A DNA stretch of 64,000 nucleotides from NCBI GenBank assembly GCA_028564675.1, contig JAOVVO010000341.1, positions 1-64,000 of the forward strand, in the 5' to 3' direction. The translations under genes were made by a program, and so were the position numbers. Numbering within the stretch: position 1 is the first letter of the stretch; every line of letters begins with the position of its first letter. This DNA is from Onchocerca lupi. Lineage: Eukaryota > Nematoda > Chromadorea > Rhabditida > Onchocercidae. This document shows, piece after piece, positions 25,601 to 38,900 of the stretch. Under the pieces are notes generated by a model, which saw nothing but the letters and a program-made list of their open reading frames with translations, was not told the DNA's origin and ran no database searches.

Positions 25601-28600
25601 TACGTGAATCGGCCAGGTGCACGAAGATTCTTTCTAGGAAAGAATCATCTGTCGCTGCCGGAAACAGTGCTTCCTCATCTAAAATACACATCAGACCACG
25701 TTTTTCCGTGCTTCGCAATTCAATATCAACACAGTTAGCCTAAAATAATGCATATGTTTTCAGATGACAAGATATAATATATGCTTGAACTGTGGCTCAT
25801 GATTTAATTGATCAAAGCCTAAACTACTATAGCAAAAACAAAAATTAGGCCTGAGTTAATTTATTAAGTAAAATTTTTTTTAAATCCAATTTCATAAATT
25901 AATGCTTCACTACACAACAAATTACCAGTTGTTGTCTTTGATCAATTAACCGACAAATTTCGTGCGGAGAACTTTGGGTTTGCTCAACATCAGCTTCCAC
26001 CTGTTCTCGTTTGTACATTTCCAAAGGCTCATTAAAGCATATATCGTGGTAGAGCTCCGCAAATCGTTCATTAACATAATTGTATAACAAATCATTGAGG
26101 CCACGAGGATGAACTGAATCCTGAAAAGTCTCCTGATGGAACCAAATGATGAATGTCGGGACCAAAATAATTTTCAAACTTTCGAATATAAACTACACAA
26201 AGTTTCTTTTTTTTTTTTTTTCTGTTCAAACACTATATAATGACTTTATACAATAAATGGAAATTTAACTCTACCGGGCTGAATGACCCAAATTCGCTTC
26301 CAGGATAATCGACAATGGTAATGGTGGATGATGACGCTGAACCACCTTCTCCTAAACGACGATTCAATAAACGAACAACGCCATCAAACAATTCGTTGTA
26401 TAAGCAAGCAATAAATCGATTCAACGCTTCTTGTCCAGTCTGATTACGTGTCGATAACGAAAATCGGCTAAAAGCAAGTCGGAGTAGTACTCATCTTAAA
26501 TACCATTTATATTTGTGGTAATATTTAATAAAATAAAATTGAAAAATATGATTTTTTCTCCATACTTCTATGATGTGTAAAATCATTGTATATGTCATTA
26601 CTACTATATAAGAAATACTTATTTTAGTAATCAGCAATAATCAAGTTAAACTTGGAATACACATTTATGGATATAAAACGAGTTCAGTAGTATATAATGG
26701 TCGCCTATAAAGCACTGAGAAATAGATGTATAAACTCATTTATAATACCTAACAGGATTATTGGATGCAGTCTGTGAAAGATTTTTACGGAAAACAGCTG
26801 AAGTAAGCTGTTCCATTTCTAATCCCAGTAATGAGGCAGCTTGTTGAGCATGCTGCATATGTATAAATTGAGATCTTGGCGCATCACTTTGTGTAGCTTC
26901 AGCACAAATCAGATGTAGAATTGCAGAAAGAACAGATACGATTGCAGTCTTCTCTTTTTCGGTAAAACCCAATTCCGTAAATGAATCCAATAATTTTAAC
27001 CAATTCTACAAAAAAGGAATGATGAAGCCAATGATATCGAGAATTCGATTCGACCTTTCAAATTTTTTGAGTTCTTGGAAAAAATTTTCATATGTCGAAT
27101 ATATTGGCCAAAAAATTTCAGATATATTCCAAATTTGAAGATAGCCTAACAGATTTAGAAATATGGAACTGTAACACGGAAAAGACAACTAATTAACTAT
27201 GACAGCATTGAACATGAAGTACTTTTTGAGAGTCAACAAACGAGCCATCGCTTTTTTGTTTGAATGCTGCTATTATTTCTGAGTCAGCTCCTTCCAAAAA
27301 ATAACGTATTACATGAAATACCCTTCCATCAGTGAAACAGCGACCAACACGAGTTTTTTCCAATAAAAACGTCTGTACAGATGCACTCCTAGAAATATAC
27401 CACACATCGCACATGCAAATAGAGAGCGTAAGTTCTCATGAAAAAATGAATCGAACTGTTATCAAAAGTACGATAAAAAATAACACTGCTTCCATGTAAC
27501 AAAATGTTCATGTAGAAACAATATATTCTGTGTAATCCTACCTTAACTATGATAAGAAACATGAGAATGGGAACCAATGACCTTTGGAATGGACAACATA
27601 GCATACTAAACTGTGACAAAAGGCCTTAAACTATCACTTATTTTCCAAACTAAGGCTGAAACCGATATATAGATGTTTTGGATAAGATAAATTTGTAGTA
27701 AATTTTGACGGATTTCGGCAGGGAAATTAAGATTACCTTAATGATGCCACAGTATCAAATGAGAGCGAAAACATTATTAAAAATCGAGTTGAATTCTCAC
27801 TAGCTTTCGTTTTACAGTTACCGAACGATTCCAAAACAAAAAGGGCCGATGATATTGTATCATCTGAACAGACTTTATACAGAATACAAATTGCATATTT
27901 TGAAAAATTGGCAAATTTTATAAAAAAAAAAAAAAACATCATTCAATTTCTTAAGCTTTAAAGAATAATATTGAGTCGTTACAACAACTATAAATTCCTG
28001 ACAGCAATTCTCAAGTTCATGATTTCTGATTCTACTTTGTTTCCTTCGCAGTTTTACGCCTCTATAGTATAGAAATATTGTTGGATTTTACACTAACTAC
28101 TAGTTTCCAAGCATTTCAAATTAAAATACTGAGTCAAAAAAGTAGAATTAATTTCCATTATATTACGAACTTACACGACAGTGCTTTAGTCCAACCAGCT
28201 ACTTCGCAAAAATAACGACATATATTTCGCAGCTGCATCGTTTTTCCACTACCAGATGCTCCCGACAATACAATACACTGATTTCTTCCCGACATTTGTA
28301 AGGCCCTTTGAAAAAGTTAGATTAAGGCATTACCAAATATGACGGGAGATAAATGTAAGAACCTTAAATTCTTATATTAACAGACAATGAACATGATATT
28401 TAATTATGGAATTTACATGATACGGAAGATCTTGCCTGTAAGCTTGCTGTGCAGAAGAATATATATGCGGTGGAATCTGCTGTCGTCTGCAACCTTTGAA
28501 AAGAGAAACTGTTGTTGCTGTCTTTGGACTTTCAGTTGCCAAGCATATCATATTTCGTGGACCAAGGTATGTGTAAAACAAATTACTACCATAACGTTGA

Positions 28601-30928
28601 CGAAGTACATGCAGTACACTCGTTTCGTTTATATAGCGTAAACTAGAACAAAAAAATTAGAGACCGGATTATGTTCATGCCGAAGATCAAACTATAGAAG
28701 AAATTCCATTTCTTTTTCAATAAGTTTATTTCAATTTAAATAAATCATCTGAATAAATCCTACGCATCAAACTTCATTTTTCTCAAAGCAACGAATTTAT
28801 TCCGATAATTTATTCAAATTAATACAAGTTTATTTGAATGTTGATTGATTAAATGCTCATAAAAGAGAAAAAAGCAGCAACCTGATAAGATCCTTTACAC
28901 GATCTAAACTTGATGGATTTGCTTTGTCAACATCAGTCACATCAACATCCATTTCCAAATCCATCACTTTTATTCTCATCCTTCCATCTGGCAATGTTTC
29001 TAGCAAACGTGCGAGTGTAAAACCGTTTTTATGAATCAACCAGCATCGTTCCTCTTCTGGCGTGTCCTAAGCCATTAAACTGCTATTATAAGTTTTCCAT
29101 ATTTCATTCTATTCCTCCGCTATTTCATTTCCAAAATTTCATTTAAAATTGATAATTCTTCCAACAAAATTACCGCATTAGCTTGATATTTCGGAGTTGC
29201 TGGAAGCATCAGTGAATCACCAATAACAGAACGATCCAACTCATTTCGCTCGCATAATTCAGCTAATTCCGGTGCAGCTCTTACCGTCAGCTCAACAGTT
29301 GGTCCACAGCGCTGCAATAATAGCTGTTAGCAGACTGTATTTAGTTAAAATCAACACTAAATATCTTTGCAATAATCTTCTATACCATCCGATCATCCAG
29401 GAAAAGAAAGTATATCGGCTATGACTATATAAATAGAAGTATATGAGATGACCATACATACGCAAAATCCTTATCAGATAACAAAAATTTTAAAACCACC
29501 ATTAACTCAACAATCACTTGTCTCTGGTAAACCACACTGATATATTATCACCAGCTAGAATACATCAAAATTTCTAGCTGATAATCTATATTCAACAACA
29601 GTATAGTTAACTAGAATAAGTGACTGCTGAGTTAATGGCAGTTTTGAATTTTTGGTGATCTGATATGATGTAATATATATATGGTGACAGTACAACAAGA
29701 AGTTATGAAAAACATTTAAAAGTGGATGTGTTATTTGCAGTCTTTCTATTGGAATGTCTATAGTGACTTTTTTAACTAATGTAATGTGAACTGAAAGATC
29801 GTGTGGCATACAAACAGAAATCAATAACTAAGCATGAAGCGGTACAGAAAAGACGGGATGGGAGAAAACACAGAATTATGGAGGTCATTCTTAATTTCAT
29901 TTTTCATATTTTATAATTGCTCATTAATTTTTGTATTAATTAGACTGTAGTATAATCCAATTTTCAATTCCACTAAAAAGTATTATTAGGATGGAGAAGA
30001 CACATTTATTTTAAAGGAATTGTGCAAAATTAGATCGAAAAAAAAAAAAACGAAGAAAGTCATTGTAATTTCATTGCATTTATTTCGTAAGAATATGCAT
30101 CGATCAAACTGAATTACAGAAAATTTTGGAATTAAATCCAAATACATCTATATTTATGGGGTTTACTAAAAAAAGCTTTTACTAAATCATTCTGTTTAAA
30201 TACTAGCTGATTAAACTGGTGACGGTTCAGTACTATAAGTACATTAAATATCAAGAGATATTGTGAAAAGGGAGAAAGAAAGTAATAAAAACCTCCATAA
30301 GGGTTGATAAATCGTTCCGACTTAATACGTCGATTGACGTACCATTGATTCGTAGCAACTGGTCACCCGGTAGTAATCCATATCGGATATCGTTTGGTCG
30401 TGGTGGACCATCCCGAAACTTCACGGGTTCCACAAAGGCAACAGCATGCAATTTTCCTTGTTTGTCAGGAATCTGCGTACGTCGTACTATGAAATCAAAG
30501 TCACCTGAGAAAAAAAAATGATCATTTTAAAGTCTTCTTATGGATTAATGTGAAAAAATCTTTTAAATTCAAAAAAGAGAAGGATTATGAAAAATTCTCG
30601 ATAAAAATTTCTCAATCAAATCATCAACTATTTAAATTACACTTACCAGAAATATTTCTATATAATGTAACAGTTCTAATATTGACCTGCACTGGTGCTA
30701 GTGCTGGAAGCGATAATTTTGGCAAATTCTGAAAACCAATAACTTGATTTAATCATTAAATTTGAGAATTTTAAGATATTATAGGATATATTTTCCGAAA
30801 ACTTGAATTTAAAAAGCAAAAACAAGTCAAATAAATTAATTCTAATAATAAAATAATGCATAATATTGGCATACCTTCAGAGCGTAAAAAGAGGAAGGAG
30901 AGGAAATGGCGACAACTGCATCAGCCAT
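19664..30928 (-). CDS. myo18: Class XVIII unconventional myosin with PDZ domain (30 exons)
   Basis: Exons in coding order: 30928-30875, 30728-30647, 30504-30293, 29311-29174, 29066-28882, 28642-28436, 28305-28175, 27863-27737, 27388-27223, 27005-26749, 26467-26275, 26132-25926, 25739-25604, 25544-25391, 25061-24911, 24689-24515, 24270-24107, 23901-23657, 23558-23329, 23245-23166, 23011-22857, 22735-22612, 22366-22211, 22134-21976, 21900-21788, 21670-21451, 21204-21016, 20815-20636, 20406-20221, 19849-19664. They close in frame to 1653 residues. Order: a PDZ domain (about 33-117, with YGLLPGDQLLRING); a degenerate motor with P-loop GASGSGKT (308-315), switch-I-like NSTRF and switch-II DYPGSE (573-578); LHFVHC; one IQ-like segment; EWPWWRL; then coiled coil from about 995 to the end. 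The PDZ and WPWW-type neck identify MYO18, an actin-binding scaffold with little ATPase activity. The mammalian N-terminal KE-rich extension is absent. Exon 8 acceptor could alternatively lie a few bases upstream. A splice acceptor at 30955 lies 26 bases upstream of ATG. Confidence 0.93.
21205..21450 (-). other. Second GC-AG intron in myosin coiled coil
   Basis: The donor is GCTCAG|GCAAGC and the acceptor ATTATAG|TTGGAAG. It joins TEVRAQ to LEAALTAKNS in phase 0. Reading on to the next in-phase GT donor would insert a Phe/Leu-rich stretch (FPFLFSLFFSK) into the coiled coil, which is implausible. Confidence 0.75.
28306..28435 (-). other. GC-AG intron in myosin P-loop region
   Basis: The donor reads TACAG|GCAAGA and the acceptor TTCAAAG|GGCCTT. 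This joins AG+G to give the continuous AYRALQMSGRNQ leading into the P-loop, matching the MYO18 alignment. The nearby GT site (CAT|GTAAAT) instead puts a stop shortly downstream, so the GC donor is required. Confidence 0.85.
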
Positions 30929-31694
30929 ATTGCTTGAACAATTCCTCCCACTCGCTATAAAATAGAAAGAATTCTTCAAATCGTTCGAAGGAACGATTTT
31001 ATATAATTCTTTTTTGCTTTTATTTCTGTTGACCTGAAAGAATGGATTCAAGATACTAGAATTCCAAGTTCTAGGAAGGATTTGCCAGATGTAAGTATCA
31101 AATTCTTGATACCTGTAATTAAATTTTGCTACCTCATGCTCTTGTCCTAGATTTTATCGGATAAATTACATCATTTCTTACATCTCTGTCTTCAACTTTA
31201 TGAAATCTTCAAGTGAAAAGTAGTCAACTCGTAACCTGAATCTTAAACTTGTAACCTGAATTCTGAAAGTTATTTGAATCAAACCCTGCAATCTTAACAA
31301 ATATCTCAACGTCACCACCACAATTGCAGTTGGCATAATGACACGGGACCATCTGCATGCATGCATCAGTCCAGTTATGCGACCCGGAGTGGATGATGGT
31401 TTTGGTTTTCACAATTAATTGAAATTCGTTGGGGTCATTAAGTCACATGTGTCATTCATTATTGTCTCAATTTTGGCTTATCTTTTCCTCTTTCACAAAT
31501 CCTTCATATCTTTCTCGATAATTCATTTTTTTCAAATCATCCTATCGAAGTCCAATTACTTTTTGATATTTTCATCCGAAACAAAGAAATTAAATGGCCA
31601 ATGATTGGCGAATTCTACCAAAATTTCAAAATTTTCGCAATATTTCTATGTAATTTATAAAAAAAAAAAAAAAAAAAAAAGAAAATTATTGTAG
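30929..31694. other. Divergent promoter region of myo18 and uso-1
   Basis: A 766-base head-to-head interval between two start codons. On the minus strand an acceptor (TTTTATAG) sits at 30955, 26 bases before the myosin ATG. On the plus strand TTATTGTAG abuts the uso-1 ATG at 31695, following an A-rich run. The less AT-rich part around 31310-31400 includes the palindrome TGCATGCATGCA and is the best promoter candidate. No TATA element can be assigned with confidence. Confidence 0.5.
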
Positions 31695-34600
31695 ATGGCA
31701 TTCTTAACGAATTTATTTGGTGGTCAAACGAATGGTACACGTGAAACGGATAATGCTACAGAAATTGTGGAAAATCTCATTGAAAGAGTGGAAACATCGA
31801 CAGTTCCTGAGGATCGACGAGATGCCTTAAAAGCATTACGATCACTTGCAAAAGTTCGGATCATTTTCATTTCAATTTTAAGAAAACAATATTAATAGAA
31901 AGAATTATGCAGATTATCAATGGGATCGTTAAAATTTAATGGTAGAAAAATAGAATTTGAAAGATTAGAATTGTTAGAGTGAAATATAACACATTAGTAT
32001 GAAAATGCTAACGAAGAAATAAATTTATCAGGAAATGTCACAAGTAGATTCGTTGGTTATTTGTTGGCATAAAAGTGTGTAAACATATAAACAACATCAT
32101 GAATCAATAATTATGGGTGAAAAAATTTTTTCCGAAAACGAATTTTTTTTACAGTAATGAGTCATCATGGAAGAAGAAATTACATAAAGTTTCTATGAAT
32201 ATATCTAAGAGTAATGGGATGTAATGAAATATTGTAATGATAGAATTATACAAATAAATTTAACGAATTCAGTTGTTATTAATCTAATATGAAAGAAAGA
32301 AGAAATAATTTGTGGATCAGTAAAAAGTGAAAAAATTAGAAAGTACGACTGCCAGTTGCTACCAGAGGTATGAATATCTACATGGAAATTCTGGAGAAAG
32401 AAGGAAGGAGTTCGGAGATCGTATCCATCGTTCTTGAGATACTAGTAGCAGTGCTATGCGACGATGAGTCTCCCGATGAAGGTAAGGAAAAATTATTGGG
32501 CTTTATTTTGGTGTAAATTATTTACTTTTTTTAGTATAAAAAGTCAGTTGAAGAAAAAAAAAACCGATTTTAAGGCCAAGATGAAATCGGTGAACGACTT
32601 GCGGAAATAATAGTTCGGAGAAAGACATTTATTACATCGATCATGGCACTTGTTGAATCATATGAATTCGCTGTTAGAAGGTATGCTTTTTTTTGTTTTC
32701 ACTGAGATCATTGGAGTTATTTCAGGAACGTTCAGTGCAAGATAAGGCTGTGTAGTTGTATATGAATCCTTGAAAAAAGGGTCATGGTACTTCCCTTCAA
32801 ATTATTCATTTATTATCCTCTGTTATTAAGTTTTCAGTTATTTTTCTGACTTTATTTAAGTCACTAAAGTCATTAAACAATGTTTTCGATGTGTAACCAG
32901 AACTCAAATTTTCATCAGAAGGTTTTTATCTTATAGAATTTAAGTTTGTGGTTTTCTAAATTTCTGGCTTTTTTATATTAGAAATTTTTGATATAAAAAC
33001 ATTCTAAACATATAATTCCATGTTTCAGAGGAGTAATACAATTATTAACAGCACTTTTACGACATCGTGCTAGTGAAGTACAAACAGCGATTGTTGAAGA
33101 ACCGATGGGGGTATCTCGCTTAGTGGATTTGCTCCATGATACTAGAGAAGTATTTTATTATTGCCTTAATTAATAAAAAAATTTTGATTTATAGGAAAAA
33201 CATTATCTCTCTTTCTCTCTGTTTGTAGAGTATTATCAAATTAAACTTAAGTATATCGCTTTTTTTTTCTTTTTTTTTTATTTAAAATAATTCATAGTAG
33301 TACAACCCTCAAGATGTATGAAAACAAATGAAATATTGAATTTCTATGTATAAAATTAAACTCAAGTATATCTTGCTTCTTTTTTTCTTTAATTTAAGAT
33401 AATTCGTAATAGTACAGTATTAATGATGAGTGAGCTAAGTCGAGCACATCCACAAATCCAACAACTCCTGGCTTATGAAAATGCATTTCAACTTCTTTTT
33501 GATGTAATTGATGTCGAACCCATGGAAAGTAAGTTTTTTTGCAAAAATGCTACTGATATTTCTGGATCACGAATTGCTTTGTCATATCTTATCCTCCGAT
33601 TGTTCAGGTATCGTCATCGAAGATTGTCTTTATGTAATTCTTAATCTGTTACGGAAAAATCCAAAGAATCAACAACTGTTCCGTGAAGCCAGGTCTGTAT
33701 TGATTTTACGGAAATCAAAATACTGATAATAGTTCATTACATACATCATTTTTCGTCACTTTTTTTCGGTAATACAAAGGCAAAATAGAAAATTCGATAT
33801 GAGCATCTGGTTGCGATCTGGGAATATATCTTAGAGGATGTGTATATGTTTATTAAAATTTTAATAATATTTAGGTTGCATTTGCAGATGACGAAAAAAA
33901 TAGGCGAATGAAGGAGAAAAAATTATTTAACTTGAAAAATATGAAAATCTTCGATTTTCAGTCTGATACAACGTTTGGCAATATTGTTGAACTGTTTCCT
34001 AAATGGCCGGGAAGGTGAGGAAGATTTACCACAACACGATTATGGATGGCAAAAGCAAAAAATCGCGAATGTGATATTTTTATTTCAAGTTGTTCGAAGT
34101 TTGATTTCTCCGCAAGATAATTCACAGAACAATACACTTGCTGCACAGAAAGCCATTTCGCAATCAGGTAAAGATTTGACATTTTAATAAAAACCGTTTT
34201 TCTAGTACATGTTCTAGTGGCATGCCAAATAAAATTCTTAATGAAATATTGGAAATAACTGGACGATAAGTGCAGTTTATTGGTAGTATAACTGCATACT
34301 TAATATCAGTATCTCAAAAGAAGAGTGTGATACCGAATGTTTAATCTTTTCTGTTAATTTGTTTGAATGGGGTGACAGGTACGGATTCGTTAAACATTGT
34401 ATGATGTTTTCAGATTCGATTAAATTATTATAGATGAAAACAACTTCCATTACCCTCAAGTCGTAGTTGGATTTTTCTTTAAAAATTTCCCAGTAGAAAT
34501 CATTTTTGCACGGTGAGATTAAACTTCGAGACGTTGCATATAATTCAAATGTTTCGACATTGAGATATCTGTAATTAAGATATAAATAAATTGATAACTT

Positions 34601-35811
34601 CTTGACTCTCAATATGAATAGAACTCCTTTTTCGGAAGTTATTTTTTTTTTCCGTAACTTCCCTTTTATAACGGTTAAATTCTATGAAGTATCTTTCATT
34701 AAATGGTATCAGCAACGATCACTTGACAGAAAGGAACAATAATTTGAGATATTAAGCTTTATGTTCATTGCATTTTATTATAAGTTCGTCGGTATTGAGA
34801 TCTTTTTTTTTTTTTTAATTCTTATGAAGGGATAGGGTGCTAATAAAGTGATCGGAAAAAACAAAAGATGTTGTAAATCTATTTTAATTTTACAGTGAAT
34901 TCAATTTTTTTGTGTTATGAGTTCCACAGTATGGTTTCAGGAATGTTGAAAAATCTATGCGGTGTTTTGTTGTCGGAAATTATATCCACTGTTGAAGTTC
35001 TTACTGAAGCTATTATCACTATAGCAGAAGTTATATGTGGTGATTATCCAAATCAGGAATATTTTTCAACTCGTAGTCTAGCAACCAATGCTGGAAACAG
35101 GTAGTGAGATGTGAAATTAGGTAAAACAGTACCATTTAAACAGTTGCTAGTTTTGGAAGATATCACTCCGTTCTTTTCTGCATTCTCTTTGTATCCATAT
35201 CGAGATAGAAATATTGTTTGCGAAGCTTTCTCGTTTAACTTATTGTTCATATTTCTCTCTTATAGGCCGGCATTAATTGTTCTTTTATTATCAATGAATA
35301 CTGAGAGGCAACCGTTTAAACTGCGTTGTGCTGTTTTTTATTGTTTCCTGTGCTACCTTTATGACAACGAATTCGGTAAAACAAAAGTAAGTCTGTTTTG
35401 CTGATTTTTGAGTTCCTTATAATCTTCAAAGATTATCAACAATTTTATATTATTACCACTAGATGAAAAATAATGTAATCTAAATAGCGTTTCAAAGCAT
35501 GAGAAAACCTTGTCTACATAGATGTTTAGAAGAAAATCAGAAAAAAAAAGAAAAAAAAGCTTTTTTATTAATAAATAAATACCCAGTAGATACCAATATT
35601 AATTCCCAGCTTGCGATTTGTTGTATTTAATAGAATCTGAATTCTTTATAATCTGTTGTAGGTAATTGATACATTGTTACCTTCGGGGACTTCAAGTGAC
35701 ACAGAAATCACAACTGGTCAATGTATATGTTCCGCTATTTTGAGTTCAGAAACTATTCAGGTAAGGTACATCTATAAATCTATATATCTATATCTATATC
35801 TATCTATCTAC

Positions 35812-35903
<92 letters not shown>

Positions 35904-38900
35904 ATATATATATATATAAAGAAATGAATAAGAAGCTGTATCAAACGAAGTATTAAACTCAAATCAGAAATCGAGTAGATTAAACAAGGAATTTTCAAAA
36001 TTCATTCGAAAAATATCGCAGAGTATACCGAGCCTAATCGTTTCCCACAAAAAAATTTTTTTAATGAGTTTAAATCTTTACTAATCAATATTCAGGTATG
36101 GTTTGGTTGCGTTTGTTTGCTGCATTGTCTTCTAGATGCGGATCATCTCAAGCAGCAGCTGCTTAGAGTTCAACTGACAACAAATCCTTCGGAAACGCCT
36201 TCTTCACTTTTACAACATCTTAGTACTATTTTGGTCAGTAAAAGTTTTCTTTTTCTTCGAGTTTGAGCAAATGAAAAACTTTTTTTTGCTACCAACTAAT
36301 CGTTATTTTCCAGATTTCTTTGGGAAACCGTCGACCACAGACTAGAGCAGGTCTGCTTATGTTACTTTCGACATGGTTACACAATTGTCCACTGGCAGTT
36401 ACACAGTTTATCTCAGTTGAAGAGAATGTCCAATATTTAACGACACACATAGGTATAGCACAAAATTTAAATTTTATAAGTTTCGAAGTTGGAAGATAAT
36501 GGAATGAATTAGGGGATGAAGTAAAATTTATTTGGTAGGTAAATTTTATAAGTTCCTTCATTTGCATTTTCATGATTTTTCTAAAATCATTGTTTGTTTT
36601 TTCAAGATGGATATGGCACAGAAGGTTCTGAGGATGATAATCAAGTTGTAAGGGGGTTGATAGCCTTTCTGCTTACAATCTGCTTAATTTTTGATGAAAG
36701 TGACGAGGATAAAAGCAGGTAGACTTTGAACATTATTAATGTTCATGTGTTTTAGCATGTATATGGATTTAAACTTGCTAACTATATTTTTAAACAGCAA
36801 ATGATTAAATAATGTTTTCCAGAAAGAATGCTTTGAGTGTGGTAGTAGAACGTCGCGTTGGAAAGGAAAAACTAGTTGAGTTATTGGAAGGCCTTTCACA
36901 TAGTGAGCATTATGTAAAAGCCGCACAGCGACCGCAGCCGTTGGCGAAAACAGCTCAAGATTTGTTGCTGGATTATCATTTTACGAAGTTCTTCAAAAGT
37001 GTCGAGGGTTTGCTTGAATTTTAAATCATTTTCTACCTGTAACCAGAAACGCCAGAATTATTCGATTGTTGAGTGTAGTAGTACGCCTTTTATTGAAAAA
37101 AAAAAAAAAAAAAAAAAAAAACTGTTGATAATGGTAAATAAGACGATATGTTGGACTTACGGAGAAATCTCACACGTAAATCATCAGAGCATGCCGGACT
37201 GTCCACTATTTTAAATTTTAATTACCGTATCTATCATTCATTTGAATTTTGAAGCATGACTTGTCACTAAAATTTAAGATTTTTTGTAATTAAAGAAAAA
37301 AATTTTTTTTTCCACTTCAATCACTCTTCAAATTACGCTTCAGTCAAATTATGTTCTATTGATTAAACCTATTGTATTTTCGATATTTCGTAGGCCAAAT
37401 GGTCAAACAGATATGCCCATCTGCCGAAATAAGTCCCTCCAGTATCAATAATGATAGTGTTTTTAATTCATACAAAGAGCTGATAAAGCGTCAGGATGAA
37501 ACAATCGCATCATTAAGTCAGCAGATAAAGAAGCTCAAAGAGGATGCGGAACATCAGGTTTTTACTTATTGTAACTAGTTTATTGTCTTTTGCGCTGTGA
37601 AATTTATTGCTGTTTTTTGGTCATTTATTTCTTAGGATCACTTCATGAAATTTAACTAGTAGATAAGTTAAAACAATGATTTTTCTTTTCAGAATTATGA
37701 TAAGGAAAACGAATTAGCTTCACTTTGGAAGCAGCTTACTGAACAGTGCCAGGTCAATGGTGCCAACATTTCTAGACAGCAAGAAATTGAGCATTATAAA
37801 TGGTGAGTAGAGTTTAAGGATATTTTTTAAAACATTTTTTTTTTTATACTCTTTCAGCTTTTGGTTTCATATTTCATTTTTATACAACTGAAGGATTCGT
37901 AAAACCTGGAAGATGTAATTCATAGTTTCAGCTTTCGTAATAAGACATCCTGAACTATTTAACTTGTCTGCAAAATTCTGGTTTCTCGGAATTTTTATGC
38001 TTCCTGTCTTGAAGTTACTTTAGTTAATGTTAAACCATAAGAGCGAAGATTTCGAAGTGAACTTTTTTGCTAACTCTTTTCTATTTTTTTTTTTTTTTTT
38101 TTTTGCTAGATTTTAAATGTGCATTTGTTAAACATGGTAAAACATTCCAGTATGGCGGTGCAATGGCAGTCAGAAGCGAAGAGATACCAGAAATGGGCAG
38201 AACAGTGGCAACAGTACCAGATTTCTCAGGTAAGTTTGAATATTTAAAAGCTGAAAACATCGTTAGCAATTAAAATATGAACTATCATGTTAATTATTTC
38301 ATAGAACTCAGGTCATTTCCAGTCATCGAATCCTCAAGATCCAATAGTGGAACAGCTTGTCTCTCAAAACAAAGAATTGGAAGAGCAGCTCGAGCGAGGT
38401 TGGCAGATGTATGATTCTCAAGGAGTATCGTTAGCGACTGCTTTAACAGAGATCGAAGAAGCAAAAGCGAAAATTCGTATTCTCGAAGAACAGATCGCTC
38501 AAACAGCTATGGATCATTCTTACAAACAAGTGACACCTTCAAAGGTTTTTCTTTTTTTTTTTTTTTTAGCATTATATTGAAAAAAACTTCATTACAGTTA
38601 TTAGAATACTGGATTTTATCTTTTTTTTTTTTTTTTTGCAAAAAAGATAAGATCGAGAGAAAAAGAAGAGATGAGGAGTGGAGGGGGGAGGGAGTAGAAA
38701 AGGGGATGGTAAGGAGAGAATCGAATTCCATGGTTCCTCAGTATTTCTTTTTGTATACTTATACTTGATTTTGAAATGAAATTTTCTAAACCTGCTTTGT
38801 TCAGATCGTAAATGGCGACGAAATGGCAGTACTGAAAAAGGAACAAGAAGATTTGTTAGTATTACTTGCTGATCAGGATGCCAAGATACTTGAATATAGA

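Noticed and set aside
35781..35919. Regular short repeats as a possible CRISPR array
   Set aside because: It is a pure tetranucleotide microsatellite without spacers, inside an intron of a eukaryotic gene.
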